DNA of 64,000 nt from Veillonellaceae bacterium (GCA_022771805.1 JALELM010000002.1:62001-126000), one strand, 5' to 3'. Shown: positions 26,122 to 34,909, counted from the first letter of the stretch. A program made the numbers and translations. Notes: generated by a model from the sequence alone, not told the origin.

Positions 26122-28086
26122 CTAACGTTGTAAATACACTCGCACTACCTCACCGGGGGCTGCGGTACCGCCCGTCGGTGACTGTGAAACGACTGTCCCG
26201 CTACCCTCCGGAACGATCCCGACTCCCGTCGCCTCGCTCCAGATAAGCACGTCGCGCAACGTGTATCCGGTAAAATCGGGCACTTCCCAGCCGCCGTCCG
26301 TTTTCGTCACCGGCAGCGCCGCTACCTGCGGTGCCGCGGCCGCCTGCCGATCCACATCCGTTACACTCGGCGGGATCGCTTTGTAGCGCATGATTTCCGC
26401 CATGACTTCCGCAAATACCGGGGCGGCGATTTGGCCGCCGTAATATACCCCTTCCGGATCATCGAGCACGACAAGACATACTACCGCCGGATTTTCCACC
26501 GGTCCGAAACCGATAAACGAAGCGATGTAGCGGCCGTCCATGTACCCGCCGTGCACCGCTTCCAGCTTCTGTGCCGTCCCCGTCTTCCCCGCCAGCCGGT
26601 AACCGCTGACTTGCGCTTTTACCCCGCCGCCGGCGGCCACGACTTTTTCCAGCATCGGTAGCAACGTTGCCGTTACCTCCGGCCGCACCGGCTGACCCAC
26701 TTCTTCCGCTGCGTATTGCTTGTAGGTGCTGCCGTCGGGATTGACGATCGAGGCCAAAATATGCGGCCGCATCATGTGCCCGCCGTTTGCCAGCGCTCCG
26801 TACGCCTGCAGCATCTGCAACGGCGTCACGGCGATACTCTGCCCGATGGACATCGTCGCCACGTCGCTGTCGCGCATATCGTCGGGGTTAAAAAGAATCC
26901 CGTCTCCCTCTCCGGGCAGTTCGATACCCGTCTGTTTACCGAAACCGAAACGCTTGGCATACTTCGTCAGCGTGGCGCCACCCGTCCGCAAACCGAGCTC
27001 CGCGAAGCCGGTATTGATGGAATCTTTGATAATATCGACCAGACGCACCCTGCCGTACGACTCACCGTCCCAATTTTGAATAACATGGCCGGAGGCATGT
27101 ACGGCTCCCGTATCTTCAAACACGGTATCCGGCGTGATCGTACCGGCATCCAGCGCAGCCGCCGCAATAATCGGCTTGAATGTCGAGCCCGGCTCGTACA
27201 AATTCGTGACCGCACGATTGCGATACGCCTCTTCCGAGCCCTCCGCGAAATGATTCGGATCATATGTCGGCGCATTCGCCATGGCGAGAATTTCACCCGT
27301 CTTGGGATCCATCACAATCAACGATCCGCCGGAAGAATTGGTTTGTTGCATCGCACGATCCAACGCCCGCTCGGCAAAAAACTGAATGGAGGCATCGATT
27401 GTCAAATAAACGCTGCGTTCCTTATCCCCGAACAACGGCGCCAAAGTCGAATCCAGAATCGGCATCCCGTGCCGCGAAGTCAGGATCGCCTGCTCCCGAC
27501 TGCTGCCTTTGATCTGGTCGTCGAGAAGCATTTCCAGACCGTCGAGTCCCTTGTCGTCAATGCCGACAAACCCGAGCACCTGAGCAAGCAAGTCGCCGTT
27601 CGGATAATACCGTTTGCTTTCTTCGATAAATTGCAGTCCTTCCAATTTCTCCCGGGTAATCAAATCTTGAACGGCATCGGACTGCTTTTTGTCCAGCATA
27701 CGCTCCAGCCAGACGAAACGGTTCTTGCGGGAAAGTTTTTCCTGCAATTCCGGCGCCGAAACTTCCAGGTACGGCGCCAGCATCGCCGCCAATGCCCCCG
27801 GCGCCCGATTCAGCATTTGCGGGTCGGCATACAGCGAGAGCGACACCGTGCTGACCGCAAGCACTTTGCCGTTGCGATCGTAGATCGTGCCGCGGGGCGA
27901 CTGCAACGAGCGCATCTCTTCCGCCTGCCCGATATCCACTTTGCCGTAATACTCGCCGCACACCAGCTGCAAGTAGGCCAACCGCCCCAGTATGCCGACC
28001 GTCGCCAGCACGATGAGCACCGTCATCAGCCCCAGCCGACCGGCTTCCCGAGGATACTTGCCGAGTTGTTTTTTCCGCGCCTTCAT
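26122..28086 (-). CDS. Class B penicillin-binding protein with PASTA domain
   Basis: A 654-residue peptidoglycan transpeptidase of the FtsI/SpoVD type, anchored by one N-terminal helix (about residues 20-42). The dimerisation domain starts at SPRGTIYDRNGKVLA. The transpeptidase domain has the three catalytic motifs: STFK (YEPGSTFKPI), SIN (KDSINTGFAELG) and KTG (LAGKTGTAQK). One PASTA domain follows at the C-terminus (EVPDFTGYTLRDVLIW to the end). It acts in septal or elongation wall synthesis. ATG at 28086 is chosen because AAGGAG lies upstream and it overlaps the cca stop as ATGA. Confidence 0.92.
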   Translation of the reverse strand: MKARKKQLGKYPREAGRLGLMTVLIVLATVGILGRLAYLQLVCGEYYGKVDIGQAEEMRSLQSPRGTIYDRNGKVLAVSTVSLSLYADPQMLNRAPGALAAMLAPYLEVSAPELQEKLSRKNRFVWLERMLDKKQSDAVQDLITREKLEGLQFIEESKRYYPNGDLLAQVLGFVGIDDKGLDGLEMLLDDQIKGSSREQAILTSRHGMPILDSTLAPLFGDKERSVYLTIDASIQFFAERALDRAMQQTNSSGGSLIVMDPKTGEILAMANAPTYDPNHFAEGSEEAYRNRAVTNLYEPGSTFKPIIAAAALDAGTITPDTVFEDTGAVHASGHVIQNWDGESYGRVRLVDIIKDSINTGFAELGLRTGGATLTKYAKRFGFGKQTGIELPGEGDGILFNPDDMRDSDVATMSIGQSIAVTPLQMLQAYGALANGGHMMRPHILASIVNPDGSTYKQYAAEEVGQPVRPEVTATLLPMLEKVVAAGGGVKAQVSGYRLAGKTGTAQKLEAVHGGYMDGRYIASFIGFGPVENPAVVCLVVLDDPEGVYYGGQIAAPVFAEVMAEIMRYKAIPPSVTDVDRQAAAAPQVAALPVTKTDGGWEVPDFTGYTLRDVLIWSEATGVGIVPEGSGTVVSQSPTGGTAAPGEVVRVYLQR

Positions 28087-29540
28087 TCCTGCTCCTTCAC
28101 TCGTTCCCAATGTTTCTTAGCTGCCGCCAGCAGCGCTGCCGGCTCATTCGGCAATTGCCCGTCCTGCACTCGCCGAAGAAGGTTGTGCAGCACCTCGCCC
28201 GTCGCCTTGCCGCAAACTCGCGGCAATTCCGGCGGATAATTCAAATCACGGGTATGCACCGGCATCGAGCGCAGGCACTCGCGCAAGTACTCGGCAAATG
28301 CTTCGTGTCCCGCCGTAGCTCCCTCCGGCCGGCCGGTTCCGATGACATCCGCCACACAAACCGCCCCGAGGTCGTCCATTGCCCGAACGAGTTCCGCCGT
28401 CGTGCGGAATCTCCCGGAGCGCGCCAGCTTGCGTAGCCAACGCACGGGATCCGCCGCCAGGCCGTTGGCATAGTCATGATATTTCATATGGTTCGCGACA
28501 ATAAATTCCACATCTCGGGCAAATGCTTCCGGATAGCCCAGCCGTCGCAGAGCCGCATACGCCAATTCCGCTCCCTTGTCGGCATGGCCGTAATCCGTCG
28601 GCTCGCCGTCTTTTTCGCCGCGAATCCCCGGCAACCCCTTCGCCACATCGTGAAACAACGCGCCGTAGCGAGTTACCAAGCGTGCCGGCGCATGCTCCGT
28701 CACCACCAAGGTATGCAGCCAGGCATCATATGCATGGTGACTGCCCTGCGGTGTCTGCGGCAAGTGCATCAGCTCCGGCAGAATCGCCACTTCGCGATAC
28801 GCACCGTCCACCTTGACACGGCAATGCTGCGCCGCCAAGCCCGAACGGACGAGCAGGTCGAGGCCGCGTCCCGCAGCCGGCGCCAGCAGCAATCGTTCCA
28901 ATTCCGTTCGCACCCGCTCCAACGACAACCCCGCCACCCGCGGAAATGCCGCCGGCATGGCCGCACACAGTTCCCGTGTCGGGTGCAGCTCCGCTTGGGT
29001 AATCAGCCGACAGGCGCGAAAGAGCCGCAAGGCGTCCTCGCAAAACCGCTCCGCGGGCTCTCCCACCGTCCGCAGGCAGCGCCGCCGCAGATCGCGCGCG
29101 CCGTCCACCAAGTCGTGCAGACGCCCGGTCGCATCCAGAGCCAGGGCATTGACCGTGAAATCGCGGCGCGCCACGTCTTCCGCCAGGCTGTCCGCATAAT
29201 ATACCTCGGCCGGGCGATGGGCATCCGCACCGTATGTTTCGCCCCGAAAGGTCGCCACTTCGTACGTCTTGCCCCGATACCGCACCAGCGCGACGGCAAA
29301 TGCCGCCCCGACCTGCGGAATCACCTCGGCTCCCCGTGCCGTCAGCACCCGTTCGATCTCTTCCGGGCGAGCGGCCGTCGCCAAGTCCCAATCCTGCGGT
29401 TTTTTCCCCAGCAGCAGATCCCGTACGCCGCCGCCGACCGCATAGGCGGCATAGCCCGCCGCCGTCAAGGCTTCGAGCAGTTCGCACACTTCCGCAGGCA
29501 GCGGATAGCGCCGACCGCGCCGCCAATTAAGCCAACGCAT
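28083..29540 (-). CDS. cca: CCA tRNA nucleotidyltransferase with HD domain
   Basis: A 485-residue class II nucleotidyltransferase that builds or repairs the tRNA 3' CCA end. The head domain shows YAVGGGVRDLLLGKKPQDWD (the DxD metal pair), then RRDFTVNALALD and the RNA-binding DLVDGARDLRRRCLRTVGEP with FCEDALRLFRACRL. The C-terminal part carries an HD hydrolase-like domain (LFHDVAKGLPG). A poly(A) polymerase is a related alternative, but an HD domain and Firmicute context favour CCA addition. The start at 29540 follows GGGGAGGAG. Confidence 0.88.
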   Translation of the reverse strand: MRWLNWRRGRRYPLPAEVCELLEALTAAGYAAYAVGGGVRDLLLGKKPQDWDLATAARPEEIERVLTARGAEVIPQVGAAFAVALVRYRGKTYEVATFRGETYGADAHRPAEVYYADSLAEDVARRDFTVNALALDATGRLHDLVDGARDLRRRCLRTVGEPAERFCEDALRLFRACRLITQAELHPTRELCAAMPAAFPRVAGLSLERVRTELERLLLAPAAGRGLDLLVRSGLAAQHCRVKVDGAYREVAILPELMHLPQTPQGSHHAYDAWLHTLVVTEHAPARLVTRYGALFHDVAKGLPGIRGEKDGEPTDYGHADKGAELAYAALRRLGYPEAFARDVEFIVANHMKYHDYANGLAADPVRWLRKLARSGRFRTTAELVRAMDDLGAVCVADVIGTGRPEGATAGHEAFAEYLRECLRSMPVHTRDLNYPPELPRVCGKATGEVLHNLLRRVQDGQLPNEPAALLAAAKKHWERVKEQE

Positions 29541-29579
29541 ACTTCTCCTCCCCGGCACCGCACCGCTCATTCCGTCAAT

Positions 29580-30920
29580 TCAAACCCAATGCTGTAAATC
29601 AAAGTCTTCGCCGATGATCTCCCGAATGTACAACCGGGCGATATACATCCCGAGTAACGTCGGAGCGGAGTACCGCATCATGCTGGTATCCCAAGCGTCA
29701 CAGAGTCGCCCGAGAGCCGGCGCGACCTTCGCCAGACGCGCCGCCAATTCCCGGCGGTCATACGGCACCGGACGGCTGCGCTGCAATTGCAACAGCACGG
29801 CGAATTCCTCCGAATTGCGAATCCCCAAGCGATGCGCCCAAAGTTCCATTTCCTTTTCTTGCGCCGCGGGAAATTTGAAATAATCGGCATAGAACGAATG
29901 CACCACATCCGAAGCGGCCCACTTGCGCCCCGCCGTCGCCGCGGCAAGTTCTTCCCGCGTAAAGCCGCGGTAGCCGAAAAACAACGGATACGACTCCCGC
30001 AAAACCCGGCCGAACATTTGCTCCGGTTGGCGCATATCCGTGCAGCGCAAGTATTCCAACTGCTCGAAGTAGCTGTATTCCGTCGGCAAATGCTGCAGAA
30101 ACGGCTCGACGTACTTGCGCGCATACCGGCGAAAGGCCGCCGTCGTCGTATTATCCGAATGATGCGAATGATGGAAAATCAACAGTAGAGACAAAATGCG
30201 AAAATGCGCCGGCTCCAGATGCGTCATGACTTGAAGCGCATCGTACGCCAGGAGTGTCAGAGTATCGTCCCGCTCTCCCTGCGCCACTTCCGCAAACGCA
30301 TTGGTCACCATATTCAGAATCAACGGCTCCGGCATCATGACATAGATCCGCTGTGCATTCAGCAGGGCTTCCTGCACCATAATATGCGCCAGCGTATCCT
30401 GCACCACACTCTCGTCCGTCGTCCCGAGCTTTTCCAAGGCTCGCTCCGTCACCGTCTGGGCATCACGAGCCAGTTCCGGCGTGACAGTCGCATAACGCAA
30501 CAGGAAATGCCGTACATGGCGCCGCAAAAGCGAACCGGTATCCTGCAATGTCGCCGTAATTTCCGGCTCCGGTTCCGCCGCCACTTCCGGCTCGGCAAGC
30601 AATGACGCTTCGCCCGCAGCTGCCGGGACTTCTTCTTCGCCTTGCGCCAATGCCGTCAACGAATCCCGGGAAACGACCAATGTCTGTTCCAAATCCTCCG
30701 CAGCGTTTTCTTCCTCCGCCGGCTCCTCTTCCGCTATTGCCGCAACCGGCTCCGCCGGCGCATGTACCGGCATGGGGTGCGACGCGTGCAAATCCTTCGA
30801 GCGGGCATATTCCCGCGGTACATACGGTGCCCGCCGCCGTTGCGACGGGGTATAAAAGAAAAAACGGCACACGCCCAAAAATGCCAGCGCGACCATAATC
30901 ACTACCAAGTACGGGAACAT
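29580..30920 (-). CDS. Unknown membrane-anchored protein
   Basis: A 446-residue protein I do not recognise. An N-terminal transmembrane helix (about residues 3-24) is followed by a basic patch. An acidic, proline/alanine-rich, probably disordered stretch runs from about 50 to 120 with many Glu pairs. The rest (about 125-446) is a mostly helical soluble domain. It contains a histidine cluster LLIFHHSHHSD (about residues 245-255) and a run rich in Tyr and Phe (HSFYADYFKFPAAQEKEMEL). It probably heads the operon with cca, PBP, fhs and folD: the gap to cca is 39 bases and there is no terminator. ATG at 30920 has a GGGAGAGGA site. A role at the membrane face is all that can be suggested. Confidence 0.7.
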   Translation of the reverse strand: MFPYLVVIMVALAFLGVCRFFFYTPSQRRRAPYVPREYARSKDLHASHPMPVHAPAEPVAAIAEEEPAEEENAAEDLEQTLVVSRDSLTALAQGEEEVPAAAGEASLLAEPEVAAEPEPEITATLQDTGSLLRRHVRHFLLRYATVTPELARDAQTVTERALEKLGTTDESVVQDTLAHIMVQEALLNAQRIYVMMPEPLILNMVTNAFAEVAQGERDDTLTLLAYDALQVMTHLEPAHFRILSLLLIFHHSHHSDNTTTAAFRRYARKYVEPFLQHLPTEYSYFEQLEYLRCTDMRQPEQMFGRVLRESYPLFFGYRGFTREELAAATAGRKWAASDVVHSFYADYFKFPAAQEKEMELWAHRLGIRNSEEFAVLLQLQRSRPVPYDRRELAARLAKVAPALGRLCDAWDTSMMRYSAPTLLGMYIARLYIREIIGEDFDLQHWV

Positions 30921-31218
30921 CTGTCCTCTCCCTTCAAGCTATAACCGAGTCGATCCTTTGCATCGATCTGTGTTCATGTTTATTATTTTGTATATTATAA
31001 CACAAACCCTTGTCGGGCATGGCGGAAACATTTCCCCTTGCCGAGCCGCGCCGCCGTCCTCGCGGCAAGACGGAAACCGCATGCACCCGGCCTCCGCCGC
31101 ACTCGCCCCCTTCGCGGCGATCGGTCTCGGCTCTCGTTATCCGGAGAGTCCTCTCGTCTTTGCCGGCGGCTTGACCGCAACCGCGCGTAATGTTAGCATA
31201 CAAGCAAAAGGAGATCTT
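30921..31218. other. Divergent intergenic region between unknown gene and cbiZ
   Basis: An A+T-rich core near 30970-31003 holds TATAAT-like boxes on both strands without good -35 partners. The remaining 200 bases before cbiZ are G+C-rich and can form a hairpin (CTTGCCG with CGGCAAG). I looked for cobalamin riboswitch elements (B12 box GCCACTG and the conserved 3' AAGCCAGGAGACC region) and did not find them. Confidence 0.4.
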
Positions 31219-32037
31219 ATGTACGCACCTTCCGAACTGGTAACCGGCGGCCGCGTCGACATCCGTCACACGGGTATGCTTGTCAGCTTTGACGGACCGC
31301 GCCGCGTTCTTTCGACCGGCATTTGCAACGGCGGCCTGCATTGGCTCTACCATTGCTACAATCATCGTCTGACGGAATTCTTCCCGCATGAACGAGATTT
31401 CCCCGGCGGTTCCGTCCGCAGCTACCTGGAGCTGAGCCTGCTGCAACGCGGGGCATCGCCTTCGAACAGTACCGCCATGCTCACATCGGCCCGCATGGAC
31501 TGGCACAGCTACAGCTGCCACTCGCATGAAAATATCTGCGTGGAGTGTCTGCTCACTGCCGGCGTGGAGCAGACAGCGGCGCGCGCCGGCGATCCGGCCT
31601 ACTACTATGAACAGGACGGCTCCTACTATCCCGTCGGTACCATCAATGCCATCCTCAGCACGAACGCCTCGCTCCCCGACAGCATTATCGCGAAGACATT
31701 TCTGACCGTCACCGAGGCCAAAGCCGCCGCTTTGCAGGACTGCGGTATCGCCTCACTGCGTACCGGACTGCCGGCAACCGGCACGGGCACCGACGGTCTG
31801 ATGGTCGCCGTCGACCCGTTCGGCCCTCGTCTGACGGATGCCGGCACGCATTCCCGTTTCGGTGAAATGCTCGCCCGGGCAATGTACGATTCTCTGTTTG
31901 CCACATTTCGCGATTATCCGCTGCCTTGGAACAGCTTCCCCTCCCTGTGCCCCGCACGCATTGCTGCCGAAGAATTGGCCGCCCGGCGCACCGAATACGG
32001 AAAAGACGCCAAGGAACACCATTTCGATTCCAAGTGA
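31219..32037 (+). CDS. cbiZ: Adenosylcobinamide amidohydrolase CbiZ
   Basis: A 272-residue enzyme that cleaves the aminopropanol side chain of adenosylcobinamide (and some corrinoids) to cobyric acid, letting cells remodel scavenged B12 precursors. Family features: VLSTGICNGGLHW, LLTAGVEQTAARAGDPAYYY, GTINAILSTNASLPDSIIAK, TVTEAKAAALQDCGI, ATGTGTDGLMVAVDP and the C-terminal HSRFGEMLARAMYDSLF. AAGGAG lies 7 bases before the ATG at 31219; the open frame further upstream has no ribosome site. No other corrinoid genes are nearby. Confidence 0.9.
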   Translation: MYAPSELVTGGRVDIRHTGMLVSFDGPRRVLSTGICNGGLHWLYHCYNHRLTEFFPHERDFPGGSVRSYLELSLLQRGASPSNSTAMLTSARMDWHSYSCHSHENICVECLLTAGVEQTAARAGDPAYYYEQDGSYYPVGTINAILSTNASLPDSIIAKTFLTVTEAKAAALQDCGIASLRTGLPATGTGTDGLMVAVDPFGPRLTDAGTHSRFGEMLARAMYDSLFATFRDYPLPWNSFPSLCPARIAAEELAARRTEYGKDAKEHHFDSK

Positions 32038-32069
32038 TAATGCAATTCGTTGGCGTTATATCGAAAAAT

Positions 32070-32129
32070 TTGCATGTAACGACATTTCGTGATATACTAT
32101 AGATGTGTCAAGAACCGAAACGATTCGGT
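32070..32129 (+). promoter_or_regulatory. dps promoter with downstream inverted repeat
   Basis: TTGCAT (32070-32075), a 17-bp spacer and TATACT (32093-32098). Starting 15 bases after the -10 box is a perfect inverted repeat ACCGAA-ACGA-TTCGGT (32114-32129), placed where a repressor would block elongation or a short RNA hairpin would form. Confidence 0.7.
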
Positions 32130-32160
32130 AAATGCATTGACCAAAAAGGGAGGATTACAA

Positions 32161-32604
32161 ATGAAAAAACTGAACAACGCAAAAGATGTGAACGTATATT
32201 TGGCGAACCTCGCCCTGTGGAATATCAAATTGCACAACCTGCACTTCAACGTCCAGGGTTCCGAATTCAAAGCAATCCATGAATTCCTCGAAGAAATCTA
32301 TGAAGAAGTATTCGAATACTATGATGCCGTCGCCGAACTGATGAAACAGCAAGGTGCTATGCCGGAAGGTTCCGCAAAAGCTTACTTGGAAATTGCTACC
32401 TTGAAAGAAATCAAAGCGAAAGACATTTCGATTGCCGATGCGCTGAAAATTCTCGCTGACGATCTCGAACTGATCATCAAACAGGCAACCGACCTTCGCA
32501 ACGCAGCCGATGAAGACGGTAACTTCGTCCTCGTCAGCATGCTGGAAGACCATGTCACCTTCTTCAGCAAGGAACTCTGGTTCACCAACGCGTACTTGGC
32601 ATAA
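32161..32604 (+). CDS. dps: Dps-type ferritin-like DNA protection protein
   Basis: A 147-residue Dps/ferritin-like protein that assembles into a hollow dodecamer, oxidises iron with peroxide and protects DNA. The ferroxidase histidines sit in NLALWNIKLHNLHFNVQGSE, and the acidic partners are in FEYYDAVAELMKQQGAMP. DHVTFFSKELWFTNAYL closes the bundle. Ribosome site GGGAGG precedes the ATG at 32161. Own promoter and terminator, so monocistronic. Confidence 0.92.
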   Translation: MKKLNNAKDVNVYLANLALWNIKLHNLHFNVQGSEFKAIHEFLEEIYEEVFEYYDAVAELMKQQGAMPEGSAKAYLEIATLKEIKAKDISIADALKILADDLELIIKQATDLRNAADEDGNFVLVSMLEDHVTFFSKELWFTNAYLA

Positions 32605-32608
32605 GACA

Positions 32609-32634
32609 AAAGAGCCGCAAAGCGGCTCTTTTTT
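32609..32634 (+). terminator. Terminator of dps
   Basis: AGAGCCGC (32611-32618), AAA loop, GCGGCTCT (32622-32629), then a T run. Confidence 0.9.
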
Positions 32635-32716
32635 ATTTCTATCCGAAAAACGCCCGGCACCGAGGAAAACCTCCCACCATACCGATCGCCCGGCGCAAAG
32701 GCGGAGTTCGCAGGGC

Positions 32717-32742
32717 GAGATACTTTTATGAGATACTTTTAT
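32717..32742. repeat. Tandem 13-base repeat upstream of flavodoxin gene
   Basis: GAGATACTTTTAT occurs twice back to back (32717-32729 and 32730-32742). It is followed by an imperfect inverted repeat (ATAACCGCCG / CCGGCGTTAT, 32744-32764) and a TATAAT box at 32769-32774. Confidence 0.75.
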
Positions 32743-32824
32743 CATAACCGCCGACCGGCGTTATCGTTTATAATAAGAGTATCCCGGCACGGGAACGTAC
32801 GTGTTTATTTTTCAGGAGGTCTCC

Positions 32825-33298
32825 ATGGCACAACATACTCTCATCATCTGTTACAGCCTGACCGGCCACGCCCGGGAAGCTGCCGAACGAATCGCCGCCC
32901 GCACCGGCGCGGATGTGTTCGACCTGCAACTGCACTCCCCGTATCCCCAGACGTATCTGTTGGCGGTGCTGCGGGCGGGCGCCAGCTTTTTCTCCCACAG
33001 CCGCCCGGAACTTATCCGCATCCCGGATGTATCCGCTTACGACCGCATCATTCTTTGCTACCCGCTGTGGTGGTGGCACTTGCCCGCACCGGTAATCGCC
33101 TTGCTCGAGCGCATCCCGACCGCCGGCAAAACGATCGTCCCCGTGTGCACCAGCGGCGGCGGCAAGATCGGTGTCAGCCTCCGCGACCTGCAGCAAGTCG
33201 CACCGCGAGCACACATCGCTCCCGCACCGAATCTGCAGGATCGGGATTTCGGCACGGCGGCGGTCACGGATGCGATTGACGCTTATTTTACAAAATAA
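32825..33298 (+). CDS. Flavodoxin-family protein
   Basis: A 157-residue FMN-binding protein. The phosphate-binding loop is IICYSLTGHAREAAERIAAR (residues 6-25). The flavin-contacting loops are CYPLWWWHLPAPV (about 78-90) and VPVCTSGGGKIG (about 105-116). Such Flavodoxin_4 proteins act in small electron-transfer or quinone-reduction steps; the partner is unknown. ATG at 32825 is preferred because GGAGG lies 5 bases upstream, within the longer in-frame ORF. Confidence 0.85.
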   Translation: MAQHTLIICYSLTGHAREAAERIAARTGADVFDLQLHSPYPQTYLLAVLRAGASFFSHSRPELIRIPDVSAYDRIILCYPLWWWHLPAPVIALLERIPTAGKTIVPVCTSGGGKIGVSLRDLQQVAPRAHIAPAPNLQDRDFGTAAVTDAIDAYFTK

Positions 33299-33301
33299 AA
33301 T

Positions 33302-33351
33302 TCGGCAGCCGAGCCGAGCTGTATTACTTTCGCTCGGAGCGTTGCCGACAT
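33302..33351. repeat. Long imperfect hairpin between flavodoxin and permease genes
   Basis: TCGGCA...TGCCGA outer arms with CCGAG/CTCGG inside, loop around 33322-33332. No T run follows, so it is not the terminator, which lies just downstream. Confidence 0.4.
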
Positions 33352-33361
33352 ATGTCGTTTG

Positions 33362-33389
33362 ACTGCCCGTTTTATTGCGGGCAGTTTTT
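33362..33389 (+). terminator. Terminator of the flavodoxin gene
   Basis: ACTGCCCG (33362-33369) pairs with CGGGCAGT (33378-33385), then T run. Confidence 0.85.
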
Positions 33390-33423
33390 ATGTTATACAT
33401 CTTCTGAAATTCTGAAGTTTTTA

Positions 33424-33452
33424 TTGCATTTCTCTCTTTAACTGAGTAATAT
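33424..33452 (+). promoter_or_regulatory. Promoter of the APC permease gene
   Basis: TTGCAT (33424-33429), a 17-bp spacer and TAATAT (33447-33452). Confidence 0.65.
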
Positions 33453-33482
33453 AGAAGAGAAATAATTTTGAAGGATGGTGGT

Positions 33483-34880
33483 ATGGTGAGTGTATTCAGA
33501 ACGAAAGATTTGCACCAATTGTTGGGTGAAGTCAGCACACTCGACGATGATCGCAGTTTGCGGCGATCGCTGACGGCATTGGATATCACGCTGCTCGGGT
33601 TGGGCGTGATGATCGGAACAGGCATCTTCGTCCTGACCGGGATTGTTGCTGCACAGTACGCCGGCCCCGGCCTGATGCTTTCTTTCGTCTTGGCCGCGGT
33701 AGTCTGTACTTTCATTTGTCTGGCCTATTCGGAACTTGCTTCGCTCATTCCCGTGGCGGGTTCGTCTTATACCTATGCCTATGTTTCGCTCGGCGAAGTC
33801 TTCGGTTGGCTTGTCGGCTGGTCTCTCATCTTGGAATACACGGTCGGCGCCAGTGCCGTCGCGGGCGGGTGGTCCGCCTACTTTACCAGTATTCTCGCCG
33901 ATGCGGGAATCCATTTGCCGAAAGCCCTCACCGCCGTGCCCGCGGAAGGCGGCATCATGAATCTGCCGGCGATCCTGATCGTCGGCCTTGCCGTTTTCTT
34001 CCTGTTGCGCGGTATACGGGAAAGCGCGACGGCCAACCGCGTCCTGGTATTTGTGAAAATCGGCACGATTTTCCTCTTTCTCCTGCTCGCCGGACCACAT
34101 GTCAATCCGGCCAACTGGACGCCCTTCCTGCCCTACGGCTGGGCGGGTGTTTCAGCGGGAACCGCCGTGCTCTTCTTCTCCTATCTCGGTTTCGACTCGC
34201 TGTCGACCGCCTCGGAGGAAGCACGCAATCCCGGTCGGGATATGCCGATCGGCATCATCGCCGCGCTGACGTTGACTACGTTGCTCTATATCGCCGTCAG
34301 CGCCGTGATGACCGGCGTCCTGCCCTACACCGAACTGGATACGGCGGCACCGGCATCCTATGTCCTGCAGCGCATCGGCTCCCATTTCGGCTCGGCTCTC
34401 ATCGGTACGGGCGCTATCTGCGGTTTGTCCACCGTGCTTCTCGTCATGATTTACGCACAAACCCGCGCCTTCTATGCCATGAGCCGCGACGGACTCATTC
34501 CGGAGAAACTCTGCCACGTCCATCCGAAATACCGCACGCCGCATCGCGTCACGCTGCTGGTCGGTGCGGCTGTCGCCTTGATCTCCGGTTTCACCCCGAT
34601 TCACATCGTTGCGGAAATGTGCTCGGCAGGAACCATTTTCGCCTTCCTCTGCTCCTGCATCGGTCTGCTCGTTCTGCGCAAGCGATATCCGGACATGCCG
34701 CGTCGGTTCACATGCCCCGCGCCGAAAATCATTGCGCCGCTGGGCTTTCTCTCCTGCTTCTATGTGTTTACGCAACTGTCCGCGCACACCCTGGAACTCT
34801 TTACCGTCTGGTTTTTCCTCGGCCTTCTCGTGTATTTTTTCTACGGTCGCAGACACAGTCGGCTGAACAAAATGAAATAA
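33483..34880 (+). CDS. APC-family amino acid permease
   Basis: A 465-residue, 12-helix transporter of the cationic amino acid transporter branch (YfnA/CAT-like) of the APC superfamily. Helix 1 has the substrate-binding glycine motif LGVMIGTGIFVLTGIVAAQY. Later segments are LAYSELASLIPVAGSSYTYA, VLFFSYLGFDSLSTASEEAR, NPGRDMPIGIIAALTLTTLL and YAQTRAFYAMSRDGLIPE. It probably takes up an amino acid by proton symport or exchange; the substrate is not readable. Start at 33483 (ATG after AAGGATGG). It stands alone between terminators. Confidence 0.9.
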   Translation: MVSVFRTKDLHQLLGEVSTLDDDRSLRRSLTALDITLLGLGVMIGTGIFVLTGIVAAQYAGPGLMLSFVLAAVVCTFICLAYSELASLIPVAGSSYTYAYVSLGEVFGWLVGWSLILEYTVGASAVAGGWSAYFTSILADAGIHLPKALTAVPAEGGIMNLPAILIVGLAVFFLLRGIRESATANRVLVFVKIGTIFLFLLLAGPHVNPANWTPFLPYGWAGVSAGTAVLFFSYLGFDSLSTASEEARNPGRDMPIGIIAALTLTTLLYIAVSAVMTGVLPYTELDTAAPASYVLQRIGSHFGSALIGTGAICGLSTVLLVMIYAQTRAFYAMSRDGLIPEKLCHVHPKYRTPHRVTLLVGAAVALISGFTPIHIVAEMCSAGTIFAFLCSCIGLLVLRKRYPDMPRRFTCPAPKIIAPLGFLSCFYVFTQLSAHTLELFTVWFFLGLLVYFFYGRRHSRLNKMK

Positions 34881-34881
34881 T

Positions 34882-34909
34882 AAAAAGCGCTTCGTACGAA
34901 GCGCTTTTT
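34882..34909. terminator. Bidirectional terminator after APC permease
   Basis: A fully palindromic run, AAAAAGCGCTTCG and CGAAGCGCTTTTT around TA, able to end transcription on either strand. Confidence 0.85.

Noticed and set aside
28087-28110. Upstream start of the penicillin-binding protein
   Set aside because: The extra eight codons lie inside cca and lack a ribosome site, whereas the ATG at 28086 has AAGGAG and a standard ATGA overlap.
30958-31218. 87-codon upstream extension of cbiZ
   Set aside because: The CbiZ family starts at about the ATG at 31219, which has AAGGAG upstream; the extension is open only because the sequence is G+C-rich.
30921-31218. Cobalamin riboswitch upstream of cbiZ
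   Set aside because: A segment vaguely like the conserved 3' part (AAGACGGAAACC) is present, but the B12 box and the rest of the core are missing and the distance to the promoter is too short.
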